A stretch of DNA of 31,378 nucleotides from a virus: positions 1-31,378 of IMG/VR virus record IMGVR_UViG_3300035681_000090; one strand, written 5' to 3'. This document shows, one piece after another, positions 15,825 through 24,108 of the stretch. The notes under the pieces were generated by a model. The model searched no databases, was not told the origin of the DNA, and saw nothing but the letters and a program-made list of their open reading frames with translations. How positions within the stretch are numbered: the stretch's first letter is position 1; each line of letters opens with the position of its first letter. The translations under genes and the position numbers were made by a program.

Positions 15825-17572
15825 TAGCTTACCTCAGTAATTCGCATTGCTCCCGTTGGAGTATTCGCCCAAATGCCATCAATAATGCCGGTGTATACGG
15901 GAAATGGTAGTTCTAGCGTCTGCGCTGGCAACAACTTGTAACTAAAACTAGTTGCACTAGCTGTCGCACCAAACTTAACGTATACGGCAGTGTCAGCATC
16001 GTTATAAAGTATCGCTTGGCGACGCGAAGCGTTGGATGCCAAAAGTGTTGTGTTGGAAGCGGCTGCGGTAACATTGCTTAACGTGCTGGATGAATACGTT
16101 GCATTCGTAACGGTCCAGGTCCCGCTTTGCGTCGCTGCTATTGTACCATCAACCGTGATACTTCCACCGTTATCACTAACAGGCACCGCCGAAGTAAATG
16201 GATTGCCCTGACTTGCCAGGGTAACATTAGGCAACGTTAAAACATCAACATCTCCGATATTATTACCGCCAGCCGGCAAGGATGCACTGATAGTAACAGC
16301 GCCCGTGTTACATGCCGTTACCTTTCCGTTCAGACTACTAAGCGTAGCTTCTGCTGCAGCGCCAGTTGGTAAGCTGACAGTGCCGCTTATATTATTGATA
16401 TTCCAAGTACCGCTCTGAGTAACGGGAATAGCACTTTGATCGCTGGCAATAACTACCGGCAAACTATTTGCCATTGTTGCTTGACCAACAACACCCGTAA
16501 TGTCGCCGATTGCCGTAATGAGAGAACCAGAAGGATTAACTTTTACGTTATAATACGTGCCGCCACCACTAGCAGATCGTCCGGCTATTACTGAACGTGT
16601 TACGTTAGCAAGGGTATAATCAGTTAGGGTAGAAGTTATAGGTAGGTAATCACTTGTTGTACCTGCCGCCCAACACGCTGTGTAAATTGATAAGTTTGTT
16701 GCTCCACCGCCATTTTTTTTGACATCTAAAGTCATTGGCAGATTTGGCGTTTCAATTGACGGGGCTAATTGACTATTGGGTATTCGAATGGTGTGAAACG
16801 TTATCCACTTTCCATCAGGACTAAATACTTCAAAAATGAAAGAAGCTGATCCCAACCATGCAAACCTGATACGGTACAAATTGCTATATGTAAGGTTAAT
16901 TGCTTCTGGTGTACCTGCTCGCGTAAAAATTGATCCCGCAGAACCATCTAACGGATCTCCATTCCATGATGCGCGTGCAATAGTAGTATTTGCACCACCA
17001 CTACGAAGTGTTACACCGAAAGACGTGTCTTCATACCCGATAAAAGCGCCATTGTTAGTATCGTACAGTCCAATACGTTGATAGCTATTAGCGATTCCTG
17101 CAGTAAATGCAGCGGTAAAAAATGCGTATTCTTCATGAGCGGGACGATACGAACTATTGTAAACGCTAACACCTTTAGCGCCGCCGTTTGTGTTACTGCC
17201 CGTTTGATATCTGGCATGGCCGCCAGTAATAGAAGCAGATCCGCCCGAACTAGTTGTATTGGTTATAAGGTTAGTGTCGAACGAATCAAAAAAACTTAAT
17301 TCAATTTCGTTATTTCTACGCCCGGTAACTGCAACACCAAGGATGTCAGCACTAACGATATTGTTGACATTTAGACCACTTGCTAACTCGTTTTTGACTG
17401 CGTTTAGAGTTGTTTCAGTAGCAAAATCTGGAACGGTTAAATCTTCTGTACCAGCCCCACCGTAATCAATAGCAACAACCTGAACCTGCTCGCCGCTCTT
17501 GTCTATCGTGCGTACAGGAATATCAGTATTGACACTGGTAGGCGAGTTACTAACCGTTACGTTGTCTGACAC
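15824..17572 (-). CDS. fibre-like virion protein with VTQSGTW repeats
   Basis: The 582-residue protein starts at a GTG 2 bp after the portal stop, with GAGGAT as SD. It is beta-rich and low in charge. A jelly-roll-like region near 90-300 (FDSFDTNLITNTTSSGGSA ... WITFHTIRIP) is followed by S/G/T-rich repeats, VTQSGTWNI and ATQSGTWTV. The terminal domain (SNASRRQAILYNDADTAVYV and FPVYTGIIDGIW) often occurs at the end of phage neck and fibre proteins. It is followed at once by the collar protein. It is likely a virion appendage. No enzymatic motif was found. Confidence 0.7.
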   Translation of the reverse strand: MSDNVTVSNSPTSVNTDIPVRTIDKSGEQVQVVAIDYGGAGTEDLTVPDFATETTLNAVKNELASGLNVNNIVSADILGVAVTGRRNNEIELSFFDSFDTNLITNTTSSGGSASITGGHARYQTGSNTNGGAKGVSVYNSSYRPAHEEYAFFTAAFTAGIANSYQRIGLYDTNNGAFIGYEDTSFGVTLRSGGANTTIARASWNGDPLDGSAGSIFTRAGTPEAINLTYSNLYRIRFAWLGSASFIFEVFSPDGKWITFHTIRIPNSQLAPSIETPNLPMTLDVKKNGGGATNLSIYTACWAAGTTSDYLPITSTLTDYTLANVTRSVIAGRSASGGGTYYNVKVNPSGSLITAIGDITGVVGQATMANSLPVVIASDQSAIPVTQSGTWNINNISGTVSLPTGAAAEATLSSLNGKVTACNTGAVTISASLPAGGNNIGDVDVLTLPNVTLASQGNPFTSAVPVSDNGGSITVDGTIAATQSGTWTVTNATYSSSTLSNVTAAASNTTLLASNASRRQAILYNDADTAVYVKFGATASATSFSYKLLPAQTLELPFPVYTGIIDGIWANTPTGAMRITEVS

Positions 17573-17574
17573 GC

Positions 17575-20127
17575 TTAATCCTCATCTTCCATGTCATTTA
17601 ACTCAATGCTTGGATTACCAAGTTCATCGAGAGTAACTTTGCCGACACGTTTTGCTCGCTTAGGAATCACGTTGTTAATAACGATAGGTTGCTGTGTTTG
17701 TGTTGGCGCTTGAGTCATAGTGCGGAGTGACTCCATGCTCATGAATAGCTTTTCAATCTGCTGTTCAGAAGCAAGTCGCCTTTCTTCCATTAGCTTCTCT
17801 GACTCGCTTAACCTGATCCGCATCTGCTCAAGTTCTAACTTCTGTAACTCAATGATCTGAGCCATACGGTTAGACTCTTGGCTGATGTTATGCTTAATAG
17901 CATCAGATTCCGTATTAGCCTGAATCTTAAGCATATCAGCCTGCACACCGCTGGCTTTGATCTGCAATTCCTGCTGTGCAATCTGCAATTCCTGTTGCGC
18001 TATGTATTGTTCAAACTGTTGCTTATCGACAGCTAGTTGCGCATCAAGTTGCTCACGCTGCATCTTTATTTGTTGCTCTGCCGCCGTAAGCTGATTCTTT
18101 TGAGCAGCATCTTGCATTTGCATTTGAGTTGCTTGAATGCGCGCTTGAGACTCCATCTGGGCGATCTGCATTCTTGCTTGCATTTCTTGTTGCACTGGAT
18201 CTGGGGGCGGGGGTTGCTTGGCTGCTTCTTCTTTAGCTTTTGCAATCTCGCCAATTTGGTTAAGGGCTTTCGTGAAGATGCCATCTAACTCCTTTCCGCT
18301 CTTAAAGCGTTTAATGACGTTCTGGAATAGTTCAATGCTAAACCCTAACAACGGAGGATACTGCTCAATCAACGACCGCATCTGATTAAAAAACTCGCCG
18401 CAAGTGCTCATGAGTTGCGCACCCTCTTGCTGCTCTTGCATTTGATCAACGGCTACCATCGAATCAGAAGCAATTTTAATGCGGTAGCTTAACCTATCAT
18501 CACTACGAAGCAGGTTAAGGATCTGCATCTTTAAAGGTGCCATCATCATCTCTGGCGATGGAGGTGGTGGAGGCGGAGGCGCTGGCGGCATCATCTCACC
18601 ACCTGTCTCATCCGGTGGCATAGGTGGTGGCGGAGGTTGTAGTTCTGGAAGTATTGGCGCTAACAACCTATCGGCGTCACCAACTTGAAATATCTGCTCT
18701 GGTTCAAACAGAGTAGCAATGATTGTACCAAGTCGCTCAATACCATCAGAGATAAACTTGGCAAACATGTTTTGCCGAACTACTAAGCCAAGCGACGACC
18801 AGGCATTCTCTAGGCGATTAGCCGTGGCACTCTTGTATTGCTCGCTTGTGCCGCGAAGAAGATCGCTAACCTTTAACGTTTCATACAACTGCTCAAGTGC
18901 TGCTTGTCGTGCAGCTTGCAAAGTCTGCAGTGCATTTACATAAGCAGTGATGTCCATCGTCTCTACGCCAGCTTGCAAACCGCCACGGCTTTTATATGAC
19001 GGCCAATTCATGACAGGGATCATCTTGAGATCACCCTGCATTAACTGCTCTACAGAATTGCCAAGGGTTGCGTCATACAAGGTATTGGTGCGAATAGCCT
19101 GAGTAACAGCATGAATGCGGGTGGTGAGGCGTTCAACCTCAAGGATCTGATCCTTTACATGCGCGTAATCAGAAACAGGGATAACGCTATCAGGGTCTAC
19201 GCTTTGAGAGATAACACTACACGGATAAAAGTTTTCAAAGTCTATCGGTGGTTCTGACTCGTATATGATGCCTTTGTCGCTGTTCTTGTGAACCCAATAA
19301 ACGCGCTCTGTCTCTTCGCACCATATCTCGTATAGTTCAGCTTTGCCCTCATACTTAGTTTGATCCTGATACTTATATTTCTTATCTTTATCAGGAAAAG
19401 AATCGTAGTTGAGGTCATCAGCTATCTCAGTCCCAAACATCTTTTCAGCTTGGGTACGTGTTAAATATGCACGACGACCGCGCCACTCTACCTCTGTCTC
19501 ATTCCTAGCATCAGAACAAAGGTAATCGTTATATTGAACTGCATCGAGGATCGCGTATTCTTCTTCCTTAGTTTCCTGCGGTACTTTGACTAACACCAAC
19601 CCGCCGGGACCAGGTCTACTCTTGCTGGTATTACCCTCAAAAGGCTGGCCCTTGTCATCAACTAAGACACCATCCGGCCCCTGGAATAAAGCAATCTCTA
19701 CTTCATCCTCTTCGATCTCAGCTTCATACCTAGCCCACAAAACAGCACGACCAGTGAGCAAAAACTGTAAAGCTGCGTTGTAACCAACCAAGTCAAATGA
19801 ACAGTCCATATCCATCGAGTATTGGATATTGCGCTCAAGAATGACGGCGCTCATCTCTTCAATAACACCGCCGGCACGTTTGCGAAGGGTTACTTCCGCC
19901 TTAGGTGTGCTGGAATAGTAAGCAGGGAGCAAAGTATTAATGCAATACCACCAACTATTAAGCCTTCGTTCGGTGTCATTTAGAATACCTACTTGCTTTT
20001 GTGCGTTGTAAACCCTAACGGATTCTTCTGCTAACTCTACAAACTGTCTGCTTCTATCCTCAGCCTTGCCGATCTCACTCTTCCAGTACGCCCCGCTAAA
20101 CTTTTCGACCAACGGCTTTATCTTCAT
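17575..20127 (-). CDS. portal protein (head-tail connector) with long coiled-coil C-terminal tail
   Basis: The 850-residue protein begins MKIKPLVEKFSGAYWKSEIGK with an early helical region. The core to about residue 490 fits podoviral portals: NSWWYCINTLLPAYYSSTPKAEV, the wing, then RIHAVTQAIRTNTLYDATLGNS and RQAALEQLYETLKVSDLLRGTS. A proline-rich block at 497-525 follows. A Q/M/E/A-rich coiled coil at about 640-810 may project into the barrel or the head. Portals of this size class are dodecamers that thread DNA with the terminase. The gene overlaps the terminase by 4 bp (ATGA). The proline block and glutamine-rich tail are longer than in T7-type connectors. The core assignment is strong from order and motifs. 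Confidence 0.85.
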   Translation of the reverse strand: MKIKPLVEKFSGAYWKSEIGKAEDRSRQFVELAEESVRVYNAQKQVGILNDTERRLNSWWYCINTLLPAYYSSTPKAEVTLRKRAGGVIEEMSAVILERNIQYSMDMDCSFDLVGYNAALQFLLTGRAVLWARYEAEIEEDEVEIALFQGPDGVLVDDKGQPFEGNTSKSRPGPGGLVLVKVPQETKEEEYAILDAVQYNDYLCSDARNETEVEWRGRRAYLTRTQAEKMFGTEIADDLNYDSFPDKDKKYKYQDQTKYEGKAELYEIWCEETERVYWVHKNSDKGIIYESEPPIDFENFYPCSVISQSVDPDSVIPVSDYAHVKDQILEVERLTTRIHAVTQAIRTNTLYDATLGNSVEQLMQGDLKMIPVMNWPSYKSRGGLQAGVETMDITAYVNALQTLQAARQAALEQLYETLKVSDLLRGTSEQYKSATANRLENAWSSLGLVVRQNMFAKFISDGIERLGTIIATLFEPEQIFQVGDADRLLAPILPELQPPPPPMPPDETGGEMMPPAPPPPPPPSPEMMMAPLKMQILNLLRSDDRLSYRIKIASDSMVAVDQMQEQQEGAQLMSTCGEFFNQMRSLIEQYPPLLGFSIELFQNVIKRFKSGKELDGIFTKALNQIGEIAKAKEEAAKQPPPPDPVQQEMQARMQIAQMESQARIQATQMQMQDAAQKNQLTAAEQQIKMQREQLDAQLAVDKQQFEQYIAQQELQIAQQELQIKASGVQADMLKIQANTESDAIKHNISQESNRMAQIIELQKLELEQMRIRLSESEKLMEERRLASEQQIEKLFMSMESLRTMTQAPTQTQQPIVINNVIPKRAKRVGKVTLDELGNPSIELNDMEDED

Positions 20128-21527
20128 ATCCTTGCTCTGTTTTGCTGCGCTCTAACTTGCGCAATGTAGGCTTGTAACTTAACCATGCCCTTGTTCAACA
20201 CTTCTGTCGGTTGTTCCCATTTACTGTCTATCAACCGTTCTTTACACAGATACCGTAAAGCATCACAAGCATGATCCTCTCCGGTACTGTCTGCATCTTC
20301 GGGGTGCCGCTTGTCGATAGCAAGTGCCGGTAATGTTTCTAACAAGTACGGACACTGGGTCGTAATATACAGTAGGGCTGGCTTGGCTACCAAGCGTTGT
20401 CTGATCTGCGACCAGCCGCTCTGCCTGTCATTATCGGCCATGCGAAACGAAGGATGTTTGTATTTGGCAAACACCGCATGAAACTGGTCAGCTATTGAGG
20501 GTCCACCCTGGGTATTGAATATAGAGGGGTCCGCTGCAGCATGGACACTTTCGCCAACGGAAGCCGCTGCAATTCTGTTTGCTTGCTCAACGTTATCGAC
20601 CCCTTTTCCCCACATTTCTCGGTAAATGACAATGGCACCTTTGGGGTATGGGACCTCATTACCCGCGTCATCGCGTCCAGAACTAACAGCGCCCCACACA
20701 GCGGCAAAAGGACTACGGTAGCCCCAATCATAACCGAGATAACGAGGCCAATGCTTAGGGATGTTAAAAGCAGGGACAATATGCCGTGAACTAAATTCTG
20801 GAAAATAGCTACCTTCATGGATCTCCCAATCGCCCTCTAGCCATGCCCTGACTAGTTCAGGACTACCAACCAAATGAAGCCGATCAACGTAACCGGGATC
20901 CTGCGCTAAAAGTATCTGGTTGTCACCGATCCTTGAAGGGATATAAATGAACTCAAAGCTAGATCCATTCCCTAGTTTCTTAGTTAGTACCTTCTTCCCC
21001 TTTGGCGCTGGCCGTATAAACAATTCTTTCAGCCAGTGATGCCCTACGCCGCCAGGGTTAAAGGTTAGAATAATCTGTGGATTACCCTTACCTCGGAGCG
21101 CACCGAATAGCTTGTAAATCGGGCTAGGGTCGGCAAAGTTTCCCGCCTCTTCTACGCAAGCCATCGACAGGTTTTGCCCCTGATACTTCTCAGCATCACC
21201 ATCATCGCCTAACGGTCTAAACCTAAGTCTTGCCCCATTTGGAAAAGTAAACTGCTTCTTCTGGTCCTGCCAATGAGCATGTAAAGGTAGGTAAATCTGT
21301 TTAGCCCGTTCAATAAGGTCATCAGCCTGGGGTAACTCTTTACGAAAGAAAATAGCGTTAAAGTCGCTCCCGTAACGCTCCTGGTCTACGGCAATCTTGC
21401 CTAACACCCCGTCGGTCTTTCCCCCGCCTCTAGCGCCACCATACCCAATAAGTGTTATAGGGCAATTAACCAACATTTCCTGTGGACCAGGCTGGGGACT
21501 CCAAACTATCCGCTCACTAACGCTCAT
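20124..21527 (-). CDS. terL: terminase large subunit (ATPase-nuclease packaging motor)
   Basis: The 467-residue protein has a Walker A-type motif GYGGARGGGKT at 28-38, a Walker B-like stretch SMACVEEA at 121-128 and a coupling motif ILTFNPGG at 153-160. The C-terminal RNase H-like nuclease has YDWGYRSPF (Asp267), ADPSIF (Asp333) and DHACDALRYL (Asp418/Asp422). It translocates DNA into the prohead and cuts the concatemer, working with the portal just downstream. The ATG at 21,527 is the only in-frame start, since TAA lies 27 bp upstream. The SD is weak, which may be compensated by structure in the 101-bp upstream gap. Packaging strategy cannot be read from this alone. Confidence 0.95.
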   Translation of the reverse strand: MSVSERIVWSPQPGPQEMLVNCPITLIGYGGARGGGKTDGVLGKIAVDQERYGSDFNAIFFRKELPQADDLIERAKQIYLPLHAHWQDQKKQFTFPNGARLRFRPLGDDGDAEKYQGQNLSMACVEEAGNFADPSPIYKLFGALRGKGNPQIILTFNPGGVGHHWLKELFIRPAPKGKKVLTKKLGNGSSFEFIYIPSRIGDNQILLAQDPGYVDRLHLVGSPELVRAWLEGDWEIHEGSYFPEFSSRHIVPAFNIPKHWPRYLGYDWGYRSPFAAVWGAVSSGRDDAGNEVPYPKGAIVIYREMWGKGVDNVEQANRIAAASVGESVHAAADPSIFNTQGGPSIADQFHAVFAKYKHPSFRMADNDRQSGWSQIRQRLVAKPALLYITTQCPYLLETLPALAIDKRHPEDADSTGEDHACDALRYLCKERLIDSKWEQPTEVLNKGMVKLQAYIAQVRAQQNRARI

Positions 21528-21626
21528 GCGGCTGTCCGATACCTGACACTGTTAATCTTCGGTTCTCAGTAAATGCCTACCGGAGCAGGAAACAGTAAAA
21601 ACGCCCACCATTAGACAACCAGCCGC
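21528..21626 (-). other. intergenic region upstream of terL with long-range inverted repeat
   Basis: This is the largest gap in the late operon (about 100 bp). GCGGCTG follows the upstream stop and its exact complement CAGCCGC sits directly before the terL ATG, 85 nt apart. It could close a hairpin loop that affects terL translation, or be part of a packaging recognition site. No U-tract terminator is seen. Confidence 0.4.
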
Positions 21627-21628
21627 AA

Positions 21629-21880
21629 CTACTTCATATCATCAATAACGGGATTAGAAACTTGCGTCCACGCAATTATTTGATCATCGGGCGCTAAAGG
21701 TAGTTGATATGACAAGTCCCACTCATCAGTTTCATGGTCAAACCATGTAATAAATTGCCTTCCTTTTTTACTAACCGCTAAAACGCGCCCAATGAACAAA
21801 GGTAAATGACGCGGAAAGTCTGGTCCATCGTAATCAATAAACACCCAATCATGCGCCTCTACTGCTACATGCTTTAACAT
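21629..21880 (-). CDS. small accessory protein of unknown function
   Basis: The 83-residue protein, HVAVEAHDWVFIDYDGPDFPRH then FIGRVLAVSKKGRQFITWFDHETDEW, has a beta-rich pattern that could be an SH3-like or chromo-like barrel. No family was recognised. It is the last gene before the terL gap, 2 bp after its upstream neighbour's stop, with SD AAGGAT. It is part of a block of small accessory genes between the two terminase subunits and has no visible catalytic motif. Confidence 0.6.
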   Translation of the reverse strand: MLKHVAVEAHDWVFIDYDGPDFPRHLPLFIGRVLAVSKKGRQFITWFDHETDEWDLSYQLPLAPDDQIIAWTQVSNPVIDDMK

Positions 21881-21882
21881 GG

Positions 21883-22230
21883 CTAATCCTTGAACTTTTC
21901 TGCCCTCATCTTGTCCAACAATAGTTTGCCTTGCTCCGTTAACTTGTTTTCTAGCAACTTAATGGCTTCCTCTTTTGTTCCTTTATAAATGGTAGCTAAA
22001 TATAACTCTCGTTCTTTTTTGTGCGTTTCTTCAATTAGCTGTTTAGCCTCTGCGTACCTCGTTTTTTCATCTGCTATTGCAGCCCGGTATCCGGCCATAT
22101 AGCCTTCAATAAATGCACTATTAACTTCATAAGAAGGTTCACCACCATATCGTTTCCAGCCAGCATCGTTAGCATAAACACATGCTTTTAAAGACAATTC
22201 ATCGCTATCAACATCGTCTATAAAGATCAT
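21883..22230 (-). CDS. small accessory protein, helical, with GYMAGYRAA motif
   Basis: The 115-residue protein is acidic at the N terminus (MIFIDDVDSDELSLKA). It has a SAFIEGYMAGYRAA segment followed by a long charged helix (DEKTRYAEAKQLIEETHKKE) likely to be coiled coil. The 'F..GY.AG/A' segment recurs in several other small genes here. The ATGA overlap with the upstream DUF551-like gene indicates coupling. Function is unknown. Confidence 0.6.
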   Translation of the reverse strand: MIFIDDVDSDELSLKACVYANDAGWKRYGGEPSYEVNSAFIEGYMAGYRAAIADEKTRYAEAKQLIEETHKKERELYLATIYKGTKEEAIKLLENKLTEQGKLLLDKMRAEKFKD

Positions 22231-22589
22231 TTTTCCCCCTCCGGTGGCTTAGGCAGCGGCATCCAGTGGGTAAACTCTTCAATTTGGTCCCCGTCCTCAG
22301 TTTCAATAAAGAAGGCTTCCTGAAAAGGACGCACAAATCGAACACATTTTTCTATTCTGGCAATTACTATAAATCTATCTGCTCTGAGCAATAAAACACG
22401 ATTGCTGTAGTCATTGTCTGGAATTTCCGGCAGCCGCTCCTTAACGCTGATCCATTGAGGCTTCGCGGCTTGGTAGCCAGCATAAAAAGCATCAAGCGAC
22501 ATTTCTTGTCCCATGTAGGTCCAATTTGAAGTGTCGCCATATTCTTCTTTTAGCCATTCAACGGCTAACTGCTCAGGCGTTTTAGTCAT
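22227..22589 (-). CDS. DUF551-like small phage protein
   Basis: The product is about 120 residues. The ATG at 22,589 is chosen because a GGGGG SD precedes it and it makes an ATGA overlap; a GTG two codons upstream is less likely. QWISVKERLPEIPDNDYSNRVLLL and the ending FTHWMPLPKPPEG are the two ends of the DUF551 domain common in phages and prophages. The N-terminal extension (TPEQLAVEWLKEEYG ... DAFYAGYQAA) contains the F-x-GY motif seen in neighbouring genes. Biochemical function of DUF551 is unknown. A second, divergent member lies at 23,053-23,322. Confidence 0.8.
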   Translation of the reverse strand: MTKTPEQLAVEWLKEEYGDTSNWTYMGQEMSLDAFYAGYQAAKPQWISVKERLPEIPDNDYSNRVLLLRADRFIVIARIEKCVRFVRPFQEAFFIETEDGDQIEEFTHWMPLPKPPEGEK

Positions 22590-22894
22590 AACCACCCCCG
22601 AATGAGCATACCCAATAAGAATGAGCCAAGCGGAAATAGTAACGTTTCCAAAGAAAAACGTGGATTAGACCACGCTGCCATTTCTGCACATTGGGTAATT
22701 TCTTGCGTTGTCAGCAACCGACCGTAATTGTAACCGGCAATAAAGCAGTTTTGTAAATTTCTAAGAACAAGAACATCACCGTGTGGCTCTATATTTCTAA
22801 CAATATATGTAAGCGCAAATTGCCTTAATTTTTTATAATTTTTGTCTAAATCGTTCATATTCTCCTGCTCAGGTGTTTTCAAATCTTCTGTCAT
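22586..22894 (-). CDS. small accessory protein with C-terminal hydrophobic segment
   Basis: The 102-residue protein has FIAGYNYGRLL near residue 51 and a C terminus of ETLLFPLGSFLLGMLIRGWL, which looks like a membrane helix. The start at 22,894 has SD AGGGAG. An ATG at 22,858 with its own AGGAG is an alternative. It overlaps its upstream neighbour. It may be a small membrane protein; I do not recognise the family. Confidence 0.55.
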   Translation of the reverse strand: MTEDLKTPEQENMNDLDKNYKKLRQFALTYIVRNIEPHGDVLVLRNLQNCFIAGYNYGRLLTTQEITQCAEMAAWSNPRFSLETLLFPLGSFLLGMLIRGWL

Positions 22895-23072
22895 ATATCT
22901 CCCTAGTCACATTCCTACCCTTACCCTTCCAGCCAAATACTCGCTTGCATTGAGCACACTGAAGGTAATATCTGTCAGTCACACAATACCCTATCCAGTC
23001 ACACTTGGGACATCGATAAAAGACATCAACCGGCGAATTCAGCCTAGTAGCCTTACGCTTCTTTTTGGTCAT
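22869..23072 (-). CDS. small zinc-ribbon-like protein
   Basis: The 67-residue protein starts at the ATG at 23,072; the longer open frame has no supported start. It is very basic (MTKKKRKATRLN) with two CxxC knuckles, CPKC and CAQC, 18 residues apart, the pattern of a zinc ribbon. KRVFGWKGKGRNV follows. It may bind nucleic acid or be a small regulator. The C terminus overlaps the next gene by 26 bp, as usual in this block. Confidence 0.65.
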   Translation of the reverse strand: MTKKKRKATRLNSPVDVFYRCPKCDWIGYCVTDRYYLQCAQCKRVFGWKGKGRNVTREIYDRRFENT

Positions 23073-23322
23073 AAAAGGGTGGAGTAGGTAATGGCATCCA
23101 ATGCGGATACACGTCAAACCCTACCGCCCGATCACCAACAATCCAACACCCGGCAGCACAATCCAAATACCCCACCTGATGCTTATAGGTCGGCCCCGTA
23201 ACTAACACCTCAGTGAACGGCGTAGGCGCAAACTCAGTCACCTTCAACCACGGCATAATAGCCGGTAAACTAAGACTTTTGAAAAACTCCTGCCTTAAAT
23301 GCTCATGATCATAGCTAGTCAT
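23053..23322 (-). CDS. short DUF551-like paralogue
   Basis: The 89-residue protein starts at the ATG at 23,322, 8 bp inside the small terminase gene's 3' end, with GGAAAAGGAT as SD. Its ending, YPHWMPLPTPPFYDQKEA, matches the DUF551 tail, and the middle FTEVLVTGPTYKHQVGY fits the domain's beta core. The 'W.s..e.LP' beginning is only partly kept (LKVTEFAPTP). It is a second, divergent copy of the domain in the same operon. Function is unknown. Confidence 0.7.
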   Translation of the reverse strand: MTSYDHEHLRQEFFKSLSLPAIMPWLKVTEFAPTPFTEVLVTGPTYKHQVGYLDCAAGCWIVGDRAVGFDVYPHWMPLPTPPFYDQKEA

Positions 23323-23827
23323 CAGTAGTATCCTTTTCCAAATACTTAGCCACAAACTCATCCCGACTAAGCGGCTTGGCACTCACTACCGCCCTAATCT
23401 CACCTACATGCTCCACTACGTTAGCCTCGGTCCATCCCAACTTACTCTTACCCAAGTACATCAATATCTGCGGATTACCAGCTAACGCTTGCTCCATTAA
23501 ACCCCTGGCCACAACCTCCTGCATGTTAGCCCGGCCAACCTCATATTCCTCAATATACAAGCGATTTAACTGCTCAAGCGTAACCCTACACGCAATCGAT
23601 ACCGCCTGCTTGCTAAGCCCTAGCCTACCTAGCCTCTCAACCGCTCCCGCAATCTCAGCATCCTTGGGCACTATCTGATCACTGTAGTCCTTCCTACGCT
23701 GCGCCCTCGGTGGTGGCATGACAAACTTGGGGGATAAATTTTTTTCCTCGCCGTCAGTCTCAACTACAACCTCTGGTTCAATGGCAGAATCACTTTCCTG
23801 GGATGGCTTATCAGTTTCGTCAGACAT
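23315..23827 (-). CDS. terS: terminase small subunit-like protein
   Basis: The 170-residue protein has an acidic, disordered N terminus (to about 55), a helix-turn-helix region (GLSKQAVSIACRVTLEQLNRLY) and then MEQALAGNPQILMYLGKSKLGW. The latter is highly typical of phage small terminase/DNA-packaging proteins. It recognises the packaging site and recruits the large subunit. Unusually, six small genes lie between it and terL. It overlaps the downstream DUF551-like gene by 8 bp and the upstream 91-residue ORF by 8 bp. It is plausible that the packaging site lies in or near this gene, as in P22, but no site can be picked by eye. Confidence 0.8.
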   Translation of the reverse strand: MSDETDKPSQESDSAIEPEVVVETDGEEKNLSPKFVMPPPRAQRRKDYSDQIVPKDAEIAGAVERLGRLGLSKQAVSIACRVTLEQLNRLYIEEYEVGRANMQEVVARGLMEQALAGNPQILMYLGKSKLGWTEANVVEHVGEIRAVVSAKPLSRDEFVAKYLEKDTTDD

Positions 23828-24095
23828 AACTGTGTTTGAATGGGATATTTGGAATTTTTTGTGGGTAGGTAGATGCCGCCGCTTGTCCTCGACCCTCCGT
23901 TTTCAAATTGAAACCAAAAGCGAAAACCCTGCCGGGACTGGTAGTTAGCGCGTATCCCATTGGAATCAGATTACCCCTTGCCCTGCCTAACCTATTGATT
24001 CCGTTGGGGCGGAGGGAGGCTAGGTTGCTTAATAGTTTTCTATTTCTCGTTAAGTAAATTATCTTCTGTGATTCTGCGGGGTTAGGTGTTGGCAT
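23820..24095 (-). CDS. possible small protein between regulator and small terminase (doubtful)
   Basis: The 91-residue open frame has an SD AGGTGA 9 nt before the ATG and overlaps the small terminase start, which favour translation. The sequence is basic (TRNRKLLSNLASLRPNGINRLGRARGN) and matches nothing I know, and its composition could also be that of a leader or promoter region. Weak promoter-like hexamers (TTTACT and TATTAA, 18 bp apart, leftward) lie inside it. Treat as uncertain. Confidence 0.4.
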   Translation of the reverse strand: MPTPNPAESQKIIYLTRNRKLLSNLASLRPNGINRLGRARGNLIPMGYALTTSPGRVFAFGFNLKTEGRGQAAASTYPQKIPNIPFKHSYV

Positions 24096-24108
24096 GTAAT
24101 GATATCAC

